Origin: an uncultured Verrucomicrobiales bacterium
Lineage (GTDB): Bacteria > Verrucomicrobiota > Verrucomicrobiia > Verrucomicrobiales > Akkermansiaceae
DNA: 64,000 nt
Assembly (NCBI GenBank): GCA_937928735.1
Contig: CALFVF010000027.1
Coordinates: forward strand, 1-64,000
Direction: 5' to 3'
The notes below the pieces were generated by a model that was given only the letters and a program-made list of their open reading frames with translations, had not been told where the DNA came from and searched no databases. Numbering within the stretch: the first letter of the stretch is position 1; every line of letters begins with the position of its first letter. A program made the translations under genes and the position numbers. This document shows, in pieces, positions 24,966 to 34,260 of this stretch.

Positions 24966-26546
24966 TTACTGGGGAACTTGGAGCTCTAGCTTTTTTTCTA
25001 GTTCTTGGTTCTGCTGAAGTATTTCTATGGACTTCTGCAACTCTACTTCTCCCAGCACCCAGCCAACACTCACTACTCGCTCTATATGAAACTGAGCAAG
25101 ACGGTGACTTTCCCCCAGTGACACTAGATTTAATACTACTCGCGGATTCTTTGCTCTAAGTAGTAGTGCTTGCACAAGAGCGTCCGCGTTACCTCCACGT
25201 TCCGTGTACCCATAGACCGTCTTGTCTCCGATATCGGGTGAGCGTAGTGCATAAGACACGTAGGCGTCTTCATTGAATTCTCCATTGTAGTAGGAGACTC
25301 TCGAGAGAGTCACGCGGCTTTCTTCACTACGTCCGCCCTCACTGAGCAACTCTTTCCAAGGTGTGGCATTGTACCTCTCATAGGAGGCAAAATCAATGAA
25401 CTTCCCTGCCGCGGTCTGAACCACGCTGGCAATTCTCGTTTCTCCACTCTCGAATTCGACCAGTACCTCCACCACTTTGCTGCCTTTGATATTCACCACG
25501 CCCGAGAGGCTAACTGCTTTTATGGAATCACTTTTATTCTCAGGTCGTTGGAAAAACTCGCGAACACGCTCATTGTTTTCCTGCGGATAGCGAACATAGC
25601 TCAGCCGCTCTTGATGGGTCTCTGCGCTCACAAACTGGCGCACCAGCTCCACGGGACTGAGTGATATATGTTGATATGCTTCCTTGTCACTCTGTGCAAA
25701 AGACGCTTCTCGCTGTGCTATGACCCCATGAGTGGCCTCTTTATTGCTATGCATCACGAAGTAGCCTAAGCCTCCAAGAATAGTAAGAACAATTATGGCC
25801 ACTGCTGTGAGGGCTACGAAGTTTGATTGAAATGCCCTTCCTTCTCTATTCCAGCGAGACTCTGCACTCATCGCTTCCTGGATCATCGTGGCGACATCCT
25901 CACCGGAAACAAGACTCTCAGGAGCCACCTCTGTACTATAGACTTTCTTAAAGTCCGTTTCTTTTAGCAGAGCGTTTCTCTCGATACTGCGTGCCGAGTG
26001 CAGAATACTTAGGCTTTCAGGCTTAAGGACTGTGACGCGATTTGGATCCACTCCTGAGGGCGCATAAAAGGCGGCAATACTCACTGCATTCTCAGCCACT
26101 AAAACAAGACCCCTCACAGCGAGCTCATCATGCACGATCTGCACGAGCTTCTCTACGCCACGCTTTTGACTTTTCTCCACAATTTGGTGAAATTTCGCGA
26201 TATCTGAGACTCTAGGAATTCTATCTCCCATCTTTAGCCCCAAAAATTCTATGAGACTTAGGCGATCACGAATCGACGCCGCCACTTCCTCATGAGTCCA
26301 TTCGTGAAGACTCTCCAAAACGATGATTTTTACTAACAGAATCGGATCGTACCCTAAAGGCGCTCCCTGAGCCCAATCACTCAGCGAGTAGCCTGTGAAG
26401 CTCTCTAATAGAGGCGCGAACTCCTCCCAATCAATGAGTGAGGCTAACACATCGATGCCTCCCACACGCTCTCCCTCTATGAAAGAGTCTTTTATTTTAA
26501 ACTTGGGGGATGAGATGTTTGATGACGAATTCGTCTTCATACGCAT
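24966..26546 (-). CDS. membrane protein with decayed IS5-type transposase domain, family member 3
   Basis: 526 aa from the ATG at 26546 (a TTG at 26558 is also in frame). Residues about 25-160 resemble the N-terminal DUF772 region of IS5-family transposases: LIDWEEFAPLLE, YDPILLVKIIVLESL, SIRDRLSLIEFLGL, DIAKFHQIV and RGLVLVAENAVSIAAFY. In active enzymes the last segment reads like GTIVDATLI and carries the first catalytic Asp; here it is Ser, and the DDE core is absent. One membrane helix (about 243-265) leads to the family C-terminal domain (KFIDFASYERYNATPW, YYNGEFNEDAYVSYAL, final VGWVLGEVE). This looks like an exapted DNA-binding or dimerisation domain on a membrane protein. Confidence 0.75.
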   Translation of the reverse strand: MRMKTNSSSNISSPKFKIKDSFIEGERVGGIDVLASLIDWEEFAPLLESFTGYSLSDWAQGAPLGYDPILLVKIIVLESLHEWTHEEVAASIRDRLSLIEFLGLKMGDRIPRVSDIAKFHQIVEKSQKRGVEKLVQIVHDELAVRGLVLVAENAVSIAAFYAPSGVDPNRVTVLKPESLSILHSARSIERNALLKETDFKKVYSTEVAPESLVSGEDVATMIQEAMSAESRWNREGRAFQSNFVALTAVAIIVLTILGGLGYFVMHSNKEATHGVIAQREASFAQSDKEAYQHISLSPVELVRQFVSAETHQERLSYVRYPQENNERVREFFQRPENKSDSIKAVSLSGVVNIKGSKVVEVLVEFESGETRIASVVQTAAGKFIDFASYERYNATPWKELLSEGGRSEESRVTLSRVSYYNGEFNEDAYVSYALRSPDIGDKTVYGYTERGGNADALVQALLLRAKNPRVVLNLVSLGESHRLAQFHIERVVSVGWVLGEVELQKSIEILQQNQELEKKLELQVPQ

Positions 26547-26772
26547 TATTCTACGCAATATCCCCCACTAAAAAAGATGTTAATAATCAATCAGCACAAT
26601 TTCTCATCTATCTTTACAATTCCTTAAACGATTTCTACTAAAGCCTCTGACATGAACTCACCCGTTATCCTCTCTATCTGGTCAGGACATACCGACTTGA
26701 AATAGAGATTGGAATTCCCTGCACTTGCTCACTCGCCGATAAGGGGCTATTTTTGGGCAACGACTTCACACG

Positions 26773-28098
26773 ATGATCTCTACCGCAGCATTTATCACAC
26801 AAGATCAGTTCACCCGCCTCTGGGATTCTCCACACGATTACTGGCAGTGGGGCTTTATTGGCACGAGTCTCATTATTTCGCTCATCGCTAACTTTTTTCT
26901 CAAGCGTAGTGTGCTCTCCTCAGACAGCAAAGCGACTCGCTTTCTGAAGCGATTTTTCCACATTCACCGCCCGATTCACTGGAGTACATTCTTTCTGAGT
27001 GTATTTCTCTGGATCATCTGGGCGAGCTATCGTGAGCAAGGGATCGAGGCCAATATCGTGCATTCCTTCGCCCTGCTCGCCAGTGCGATCTCTCTCTATC
27101 AGATCACCAATGCCGTCACCAAGGGAATGGCTGCTCCTCGAATCATCGGGGGTGGGATGCTTGTTATTCTAGGGCTCCACCTCATGGGCTGGCTCTCGCC
27201 TCTGCGTGAATGGCTCAGTAATGTCCAGTTTAGCATTGGTAGCTTGGAGGTGAATATTTGGAAGATCCTCTCGGGCATGTTTGCACTCTTTGTCTTTCTT
27301 TGGATCGTTGGGCTCTCCAATAAATTCATCACCCGCACAGTGCACCGGCAAAAGGCGATCCCTCCCTCCATCAAGGTGCTCATGATCAAGGCCTCTCGAC
27401 TCCTTCTCTATGTCACCGCCTTCCTCTGGGCCTTGACCATCTCTGGAGTTCCTCTGGGTGGTCTCGCTGTATTCTCTGGTGCGCTGGGTTTAGGAATTGG
27501 CTTTGGTCTACAAAAGGTCATCTCTAACCTCGTCTCTGGAATCATCATTCTTATTGATAAGTCTATTAAACCCGGGGATGTCATTGAGATCAATGGAACC
27601 TATGGCTGGATTAATACACTCAACACTCGCTACGTCTCCGTTCTAACACGGGATAAAAAAGAAATCCTCATCCCCAACGAGGACTTTGTGACCAATAAAG
27701 TCGTCAACTGGTCATTCTCAGATACGGATGTTAGAATTCGCACAAAGATCGGTGTCGCATATAGCACAGACATTGAAAAAGCCATCCAGCTCTGCCAAGA
27801 GGCCGCAAGCAAGGCTACTCGTGTTCTCAAATCACCCCCGCCAGTCTGCTTGCTCACAGGGTTTGGGGACTCTTCGGTTGATCTTGATCTTCGCTTCTGG
27901 ATCAATGACGCCAATCAAGGTGTCGGCAATATCCGCTCTGCTGTACTACTGGAGGTCTGGAAGCTATTTAAAGAACATAATATCACCATTCCCTTCCCCC
28001 AGCGAGAGATCACCGTTAAGCACCAAGGCACCCTCCCGCGTGAGTTCAACACCCATGAACAAAGCCACTCAAAACCTGACCACCAAGAACCTAACTAA
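26773..28098 (+). CDS. MscS-family mechanosensitive channel
   Basis: 441 aa. Five to six membrane helices precede the pore helix and the MscS core: GALGLGIGFGLQKVISNLVSGIIILIDKSIKPGD, then VIEINGTYGWINTLNTRYVSVLTRDKKEILIPNEDFVTNKVVNWS, the beta-domain. The C-terminal domain ends near IPFPQREITV, the usual boundary of the family. Such channels release osmolytes on hypo-osmotic shock. The alr ATG follows the stop by only 2 nt, so the two are cotranscribed. Confidence 0.95.
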   Translation: MISTAAFITQDQFTRLWDSPHDYWQWGFIGTSLIISLIANFFLKRSVLSSDSKATRFLKRFFHIHRPIHWSTFFLSVFLWIIWASYREQGIEANIVHSFALLASAISLYQITNAVTKGMAAPRIIGGGMLVILGLHLMGWLSPLREWLSNVQFSIGSLEVNIWKILSGMFALFVFLWIVGLSNKFITRTVHRQKAIPPSIKVLMIKASRLLLYVTAFLWALTISGVPLGGLAVFSGALGLGIGFGLQKVISNLVSGIIILIDKSIKPGDVIEINGTYGWINTLNTRYVSVLTRDKKEILIPNEDFVTNKVVNWSFSDTDVRIRTKIGVAYSTDIEKAIQLCQEAASKATRVLKSPPPVCLLTGFGDSSVDLDLRFWINDANQGVGNIRSAVLLEVWKLFKEHNITIPFPQREITVKHQGTLPREFNTHEQSHSKPDHQEPN

Positions 28099-28100
28099 GC

Positions 28101-29198
28101 ATGCCCGCCCCCTCATACTCACCAGCTCCTCCGCGCACTTGGGCAGAAATCTCATTCTCCGCGCTCAAGCACAACTTCCACTGTGCCAGACAAGCATCTC
28201 ATTGTCAGATCATGGCCGTGCTCAAAGCTGGCGCCTACGGTCATGGCATGGTGCCTGTGGCTAAGGCTCTGGAGAAAGAGGGACTTGAGTTCTTCGGTGT
28301 TGCCAGTGCTCTTGAGGCGAGAAAACTCACGCACGCAGGCATCAGCACTCGTATGTATTTGTTAGGTCCAACGACTGCCGAGGAAAGAGAGGAGATTGTC
28401 ATCCATCAGTGGACACCGAGCCTCTCTAGTCTGGATGAAATCCAACACTTCAACCAACTCGCCGCCAAACACAACATCAAGCTCCGTGTCCATGTCACGC
28501 TAGACACCGGTATGGGACGAGGTGGGTTCCTACCAAAGGACTACCCAGAGGCGATTGCGACGATTCATAACCTTTCCCATCTAACACTAGAAGGAGTGGG
28601 CTCACACCTCCCCTCAGCAGATGAAGATCAAGTCTTCACACAGCAACAAATCCAACTCTTTGAACAAACTGTTAGTACTAGCCCTCCGCCCTATATTCAT
28701 ATCGCCAATAGTGCCGGCCTCCTGGACTACACATCGAATCTCTGCAATCTCGCGCGCCCAGGTCTAATGCTCTATGGCATCTCACCCACCCAGTCTCATC
28801 AAACATCCCTACGACCAGTGATGACCCTCAAGAGCAAGGTGTCGCTGGTTCGCACTCTACCCAAGGGGCATGGAATCTCTTATGGTAGAAGTACAATTCT
28901 TCCCCACGCTACCCGAGTCGCCACCATAGGGGCGGGCTATGGAGATGGCTACCCGAGAGCACTGTCTCTGAAGGGCGCGCAAGTTCTAATCCGTGGCGCT
29001 CGCTGCCCACTGTTAGGTCGAGTGACTATGGATCAAATCATGGTGGATGTCTCAGCCCTTCCTCTGTGTCAGGCCGGTGATGAGGTGGAGCTCTTTGGCC
29101 CTAATATCCTCGTGAGTGAGCTCGCGCAGAAGTCTAATCTCATTAGCTGGGAGATTCTAACAGGCATCACACCTAGAGTCACACGAGTGTATCTCTAG
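28101..29198 (+). CDS. alr: alanine racemase
   Basis: 365 aa. It makes D-alanine for peptidoglycan with pyridoxal phosphate. The PLP lysine is Lys42 in AVLKAGAYGHG (usually VKADAYGHG). Other hallmarks are WAEISFSALKHNF, VHVTLDTGMGRGGF, IANSAGLLDY, ARPGLMLYG, the catalytic tyrosine in GISYGRSTILP, and GRVTMDQIMVDVS. It is placed 2 nt after the MscS gene and converges with the DUF5060 gene 13 bp away. Confidence 0.96.
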   Translation: MPAPSYSPAPPRTWAEISFSALKHNFHCARQASHCQIMAVLKAGAYGHGMVPVAKALEKEGLEFFGVASALEARKLTHAGISTRMYLLGPTTAEEREEIVIHQWTPSLSSLDEIQHFNQLAAKHNIKLRVHVTLDTGMGRGGFLPKDYPEAIATIHNLSHLTLEGVGSHLPSADEDQVFTQQQIQLFEQTVSTSPPPYIHIANSAGLLDYTSNLCNLARPGLMLYGISPTQSHQTSLRPVMTLKSKVSLVRTLPKGHGISYGRSTILPHATRVATIGAGYGDGYPRALSLKGAQVLIRGARCPLLGRVTMDQIMVDVSALPLCQAGDEVELFGPNILVSELAQKSNLISWEILTGITPRVTRVYL

Positions 29199-29211
29199 GT
29201 GTAGCTTTCAC

Positions 29212-31755
29212 TTACTGCTTTCTGATGAAAACAACCCAGTCTTGGTCTTTCTGCGCTGGGGCGTCCCCTAGTGAGACAGCTTGGCCTCCAGTCACTGAGC
29301 GCACAGATCCATGCTGTAGTCCACCACCACTGCGTGGATTATACCATGAGACTGTGAATTGGCCTTCGTGATCACTGAGATTCAACTCGGTCGAGCCACC
29401 TTCTTTTAGATAGATGACAAATTCACCCGCCGCGTGGCTCAGGCACCAGCTCTCAGGGTGCGAACTCAATTCATTGTTAGAAATCATGTCATAGAATGGC
29501 ACTTCATTTTTTGTGAAGAATTCTAAGGCGACGCGGCAGACATCCCAGAAACCATCACGAGAGCGGTAGTCCTGACAGGTCAAATCAGAGTGCGCATGCT
29601 TGTAGCCGAAGTAAAACTCCACTCCTGCACCTCCCGCCATGATGGTTCCCCAGAGCGCGTTTTTGCGCGCATCAATCCAGCTATTCCCCTCGTCCCCTGC
29701 TGGTCGTAGTGCCTTCTGTGCGTCTCCCGGTTCATCGCAGGACACCACCCACGGTTTTCCAGCTTGCTTCGAGGCTGTGACCCATTTTTTAATATCACGG
29801 TAGACATTTCTAAAGTCCACGTGTGAGGTCTGCACCGACGCGCCTGTTAGATCTGATTTCCCACCTAACATGGGCTCATAGGCCTCTGCTTGGCGGTCAG
29901 GGTAGGAATGAATCACTACTAGGTGATTGTAGGGATCCATCTCTTTAAAGTAAGTCGCCATAGCGCGCTTATTCATCACAGTTTGCTCGTCATTCTCTTC
30001 TCCGAGGTTCCAGTTGAGTGCGAGATGGTGGGAGAAGCGCGCTATGAGTTCTCTATAATAGAGTTTACGCTCTCTACCTAGAGCACCTCCATCCATTCTC
30101 ATCTCATTCTCTGTCTCCTGAGTTTTAAAATGCAAATAGAGGCCTTGTGTTCCGGCATATTCAAAGACCCTTTCCCACTGAGCCATCTTGGACACATCAA
30201 AGCGGTCTCTGTGGACAACGCCCTCAGACCAGCGGCGATCATCAGCCACATTCTCATAGTCTTCCACAGTACCCACTAAGCGATGTGGGAAAACATTATC
30301 ATCATCACCATCTAGGCTAAATGTGAGGAAAGAAAAGACATTGAGCCCCTTACTGGCTAAATAGTGTACAGCCCCGAGTATCTCTGAGCCTTTGCCCCCA
30401 TCCCAGGTGTATTGGCCAGCTTCTTGCGCGACAAAGTCCTGCTGGTGGGCTGACCATGATTTCCTGAGATTACTCTGCTTCTTGCGGTCATTGGGAGTCG
30501 CATCGAAGTCGTCATACGCCAGAAAGTTCTCTGGTGCATCTGGTCCAGCTTTGAGGAAATATTCCTTTGTCCCCTCAAACTGCAAATGATGCTTACCGAC
30601 ATAACTGAGTCTCCCCTTTGAGCGGAAGTCTCTCCCAGTCTTATCACTAGCTTCTATGCTAAATTGACCTCTATCTCCATCGAAGAATCCCGCAGAGGGC
30701 GATTTCTTTGAACGCTTAAGTACGGCGATGTCTGTCCCTTTCTTAAAGCTCACCCGGTACCCCCACTCACCTGTCCTATCTGGGGCAAAGTGAGCGCGCC
30801 ACACATTACCAGAGTCCGCATGCGTATTGGCACTATCGCCATCTGCCGCATAATAGCCAGGCACCACATAGCGCGTGCCAGATTCTTTATGGCGAAACTC
30901 CACATCGAGTCGATAATCAAGAAAAGGATTCAGTACAGCAGTCTCAGAACTAGCAGGCCCCTCCCAGCTTAGTGTGACCTTATGCCACTGGCGCAGCTCC
31001 CCTGTGAGTGCGCCCTCAGACTCTCTCTCTTTTACCTTTGAGGCCTCTAAAGATAAGTCCTGCGCATCCTCCACAGAGACATCTTTATGACGAAATAAAA
31101 TACGATTCACTTTAAACTTCGCCGAGCGCCCCGACAGTGTGAATTGATAGACCTCCCCTGCTTTAAAGTGGTACACAGCCACGCGCTTATTGTTATGCCC
31201 CCCGGGGTCAAGACGATTCCCCGAAGCCCAGACAAAGGCGTGATCATCCCCCCCATAGAACTTCGTGTGCTCACGCAGCATACTCAGTGGCGCATCATCG
31301 CCATGAGAGCTACCTTTCTTTGGCCCTGCGCCGAAATTCCCTCTCACGCGCACATAGCCGTCATTGGCCACATCGTGGCGCTCTTTGCCTTTGATCACTA
31401 CGGTTTCTCGCGCGCAGTGCAGGTGAAGATAATACAGTCCTTCTTTATGAATCTTAAAGCTATAGTTTTGTGGTGCTTTAGGTGGCCCAGAGACTGGACT
31501 CTTACCTTGATACTCGATGTAACCTGTACCAGTAAACCCTTCTATCTGCGTTTTGGTTTCCCATAATCCCTGTGCTGATGATGAGTCTTCTGCCTCTATG
31601 ATCACCAGGCCATCAGACTCCTGATAAATCGACTCTGCTTGAAAAAACGCTTGCGAAGGCTCTTGAGAAAAGACTTGGGGAAGACTGATTACGGCGACTA
31701 ACAGCAGCCCAAGAAACCAATATCTTTGACTCATTTTCTGGTTTTTATACCTCAT
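29212..31755 (-). CDS. secreted DUF5060 glycoside hydrolase-like protein
   Basis: 847 aa from the ATG at 31755 (TTG at 31767 and ATG at 31734 also in frame). A signal peptide is followed by a carbohydrate-binding-like region (about 35-220, LVIIEAEDSSSAQGLWE...NDGYVRVRGNFG) and a DUF5060 domain (about 240-370, HKVTLSWEGP, NPFLDYRLDVEF, VVPGYYAADGD, GEWGYRVSFKKG). A TIM-barrel-like domain comes next (KHHLQFEGTKEYFLKAGPDAPENFLAYDDFD, NLGEENDE, VVSCDEPGDAQ). The C-terminus resembles the collagen-binding_2 module (VSWYNPRSGGGLQ). It probably acts on a polysaccharide; the substrate is unknown. Confidence 0.87.
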   Translation of the reverse strand: MRYKNQKMSQRYWFLGLLLVAVISLPQVFSQEPSQAFFQAESIYQESDGLVIIEAEDSSSAQGLWETKTQIEGFTGTGYIEYQGKSPVSGPPKAPQNYSFKIHKEGLYYLHLHCARETVVIKGKERHDVANDGYVRVRGNFGAGPKKGSSHGDDAPLSMLREHTKFYGGDDHAFVWASGNRLDPGGHNNKRVAVYHFKAGEVYQFTLSGRSAKFKVNRILFRHKDVSVEDAQDLSLEASKVKERESEGALTGELRQWHKVTLSWEGPASSETAVLNPFLDYRLDVEFRHKESGTRYVVPGYYAADGDSANTHADSGNVWRAHFAPDRTGEWGYRVSFKKGTDIAVLKRSKKSPSAGFFDGDRGQFSIEASDKTGRDFRSKGRLSYVGKHHLQFEGTKEYFLKAGPDAPENFLAYDDFDATPNDRKKQSNLRKSWSAHQQDFVAQEAGQYTWDGGKGSEILGAVHYLASKGLNVFSFLTFSLDGDDDNVFPHRLVGTVEDYENVADDRRWSEGVVHRDRFDVSKMAQWERVFEYAGTQGLYLHFKTQETENEMRMDGGALGRERKLYYRELIARFSHHLALNWNLGEENDEQTVMNKRAMATYFKEMDPYNHLVVIHSYPDRQAEAYEPMLGGKSDLTGASVQTSHVDFRNVYRDIKKWVTASKQAGKPWVVSCDEPGDAQKALRPAGDEGNSWIDARKNALWGTIMAGGAGVEFYFGYKHAHSDLTCQDYRSRDGFWDVCRVALEFFTKNEVPFYDMISNNELSSHPESWCLSHAAGEFVIYLKEGGSTELNLSDHEGQFTVSWYNPRSGGGLQHGSVRSVTGGQAVSLGDAPAQKDQDWVVFIRKQ

Positions 31756-31846
31756 TCTATGAGGCAAGCATATTTCCTAGCTCCTGTGTATCTCTTTTTT
31801 TCATCCCAATTTTCTTTACCCCCCTCCATACATTAGGAGAGTGCAG

Positions 31847-32872
31847 TCAGAGAAGGTCACGGAATCCACAAAACAACTTCGAGTGCTCTGGCGGGAAATC
31901 GGGCAGTGGTGTCTTATCATCCATAAATGCGCGACAGATTTCAAAGAACTGCTCGGGGGTCTTCGCGCGGCGAATTTGGTACTCAAATTCGGCGTCCAGT
32001 CCTTGAGAAATATACACCATGTACTTTTTCATCTTATTCACGTGCTTGCTGGGATCAAAGACTTTCCACGCAGCTGCTGTTGTCTCAAAAAGCACTTCCA
32101 CATATTCTAACAAATCTAGGCGTGTGATCTGCTTTGGCTCTTTCCCCTCATAGCTATCTCTAATCTGCTGGAAGATCCACGGATGCCGAATCGCCCCCCG
32201 GCCTATCATCAGTCCCGCCGCCCCCGTGTGTGCGTGATAGGCTCTCGCTGTTGAGACATCCACCATATTCCCATTGGCAATCACAGGACAGGGCAGACTC
32301 TCCACAGCACGGCGGACACAATCATGGTGCACAGGTGTCTGGTAGCGCTCTTTGACCGTGCGTCCATGAATTGTTAGAGCGTCAATCGCATGCTTAGAAA
32401 ATACCTCCAGAAGCCTTTCAAACTCATCGATCGAGTGGAATCCCACTCTCGTTTTCACTGTAAATCGCCCACTCACGGCCTCTCGCAGTGCGGCTAAGAT
32501 CTCATCCATCCGCTCTGGTATTCGCAGTAATCCACCACCAGCGTCCTTGCGGCACACCACGGGTGCGGGACAGCCCAGATTAAGATCGATCCCTGCGACT
32601 GGGTACTGCTCTAGCTGCTTGGCCACGCGCACGAGAGCATCAATGTCTTGGCCGATGAGCTGGGCGAACACTGGCCTTCCAGTTTCATTCTCCGTGATGG
32701 ATTTGAGAATATGTTTCTCGATTTGATAATGACCATGCACACGAAAGTATTCTGTCACAAAATAGTCCGGAGCGCCGAACTCAGCCACGACTTTCATAAA
32801 CGCCGCGTCAGTCACATCCTGCATTGGCGCCAAGACCAGAGCGGGGCGATGCTTGGGTAAAATCTCATGCAC
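31847..32872 (-). CDS. tRNA-dihydrouridine synthase
   Basis: 341 aa with an apparent GTG start at 32872. It is an FMN-dependent Dus enzyme that reduces uridines in the tRNA D-loop. Evidence is LVLAPMQDVTDAAF at the N-terminus, the LNLGCPAP region (Cys101), VKTRVGF, LTIHGRTVKERY and VIANGNMVDV with a GLMIGRGAIRHPWIF phosphate-binding loop. The subfamily (DusA, B or C) was not determined. It is divergent from prfB with about 180 bp between, which contains the half copy of the MITE-like element. Confidence 0.93.
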   Translation of the reverse strand: MHEILPKHRPALVLAPMQDVTDAAFMKVVAEFGAPDYFVTEYFRVHGHYQIEKHILKSITENETGRPVFAQLIGQDIDALVRVAKQLEQYPVAGIDLNLGCPAPVVCRKDAGGGLLRIPERMDEILAALREAVSGRFTVKTRVGFHSIDEFERLLEVFSKHAIDALTIHGRTVKERYQTPVHHDCVRRAVESLPCPVIANGNMVDVSTARAYHAHTGAAGLMIGRGAIRHPWIFQQIRDSYEGKEPKQITRLDLLEYVEVLFETTAAAWKVFDPSKHVNKMKKYMVYISQGLDAEFEYQIRRAKTPEQFFEICRAFMDDKTPLPDFPPEHSKLFCGFRDLL

Positions 32873-32940
32873 TCCTCTGTGCTAGCCTGCTTACTCTGCG
32901 CTCTCAACTCTTTATTCTTCTGCTAGTTCGTTTTTTAAGG

Positions 32941-33000
32941 GCAACACAGAGAGGAAGAAAATCGGTGGTGTTTTCAGAAATGAGGTTATCGGAGGTGTCC
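32941..33000. mobile_element. half copy of the MITE-like element upstream of prfB
   Basis: These 60 bp match 19041-19100 at 56 of 60 positions, including the right terminal repeat (one mismatch, GGTTATC for GGTTACC). The left half is missing. The piece is flanked exactly by TTAAGG on both sides (32935-32940 and 33001-33006), either a target duplication or chance. It ends 54 bp before the prfB ATG, so it may lie in the prfB promoter or leader. Confidence 0.8.
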
Positions 33001-33054
33001 TTAAGGTAGTATTAAGTCTTGATTCTTCGGTGCCTAAAGCCTACTCCCATACGC

Positions 33055-34162
33055 ATGGCTGAATCACAAAACGCGGACCTCCTGGCGGTGGACACTGCTG
33101 CTCTCGCAGCAAGACTGTCCGATCTCAGGGGGTATCTTTGACACGCCTAAACTCGAAGCCCAGCTCCATGATCTCGAGAAAAAAATGGAGTCACCTGACT
33201 TCTGGAATCACCAGTCCAAGGCGCAAGAAACTCTCAGCCAGGCGAATCAAATCAAGCGAAAGCTCCACCCCTTCCTCGAGCTAGTCCAGCGCCATGAGGA
33301 TCTCGAGATTCTACTCGAACTTGCCGAAGAGGCAGATGATGACACCTCACGCCGCGAGGCCCAAGAAGAGCACCTAGCCATTCTCAAAGAACTAGAGAGC
33401 TTCGAGCTCATTACACTACTGGATCGCCCTAATGACGCCAGCAGCGCCTACCTTTCTATCAACGCGGGAGCGGGGGGTACTGAAGCCTGCGACTGGGCAG
33501 AAATGCTCCTTCGCATGTATTCACGCTGGGCAGAGCGCCAAGGCTATAGCGTCAGCGCGGTGGACTACCAAGAAGGTGACGGTGCTGGCTGTAGTAAGGC
33601 CACAATACACATCTCTGGTGAATACGCCTACGGCTACCTTAAGAATGAACGAGGTGTACACCGCTTAGTTCGGATTTCTCCCTTCGACTCCGCAGGGAAG
33701 CGCCACACGTCCTTTTCCTCCGTGGACGTCACCCCGGAGATGGATCAATCCATACAAATTGATATTAACCCAGCGGACGTCGATATTCAGACCGCACGCT
33801 CAGGTGGTGCTGGTGGTCAGAATGTGAATAAAGTGGAGACCGCTGTCATCCTCAAACACAAGCCCACAGGCATCATCATTCGCTGCACTCAAGAGCGCTC
33901 CCAGCTGCGCAACCGCGAGCTCGCCATGGAGCTACTCAAGGCTAAGCTCTTCCAGATCGAGGAAGACAAACAAAAGGCCGACTCTGAGAAATCCTACGGA
34001 GAAAAAGGTGACATCGCCTGGGGGAACCAAATTCGCTCCTATGTCTTCCAGCCATACCAAATGGTCAAAGATCTCAGAACCAGTGAAGAGACTGCGAATA
34101 TCCAGAACGTGATGGATGGTGAAATCACCCCTTTTATCGAGGCGATGCTCAGAAAACGCTAA
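33055..34162 (+). CDS. prfB: peptide chain release factor 2, with programmed +1 frameshift
   Basis: 368 aa made from two frames: 33055-33138, then 33140-34162. The first frame reads [12 protein letters not shown]...LRGYL and meets TGA at 33139-33141. The site AGGGGGTATCTTTGAC (33127-33142) is the classic RF2 autoregulatory frameshift: internal Shine-Dalgarno, then CTT slipping over TGA. The +1 frame continues [22 protein letters not shown]. The GGQ catalytic motif falls at about 253-255 and the SPF stop-codon-recognition motif at about 208-210, matching E. coli numbering within a few residues. Low RF2 stalls at TGA and favours the shift, giving feedback control. Confidence 0.97.
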
Positions 34163-34260
34163 CGCGATTTTCCATCTATTGCGCGACTGACTCTATTTCC
34201 AATCGCTTAAACTAGAACATTGCTCTTTTTTGGAGCTCTCATTGGCATTACATACATTTT

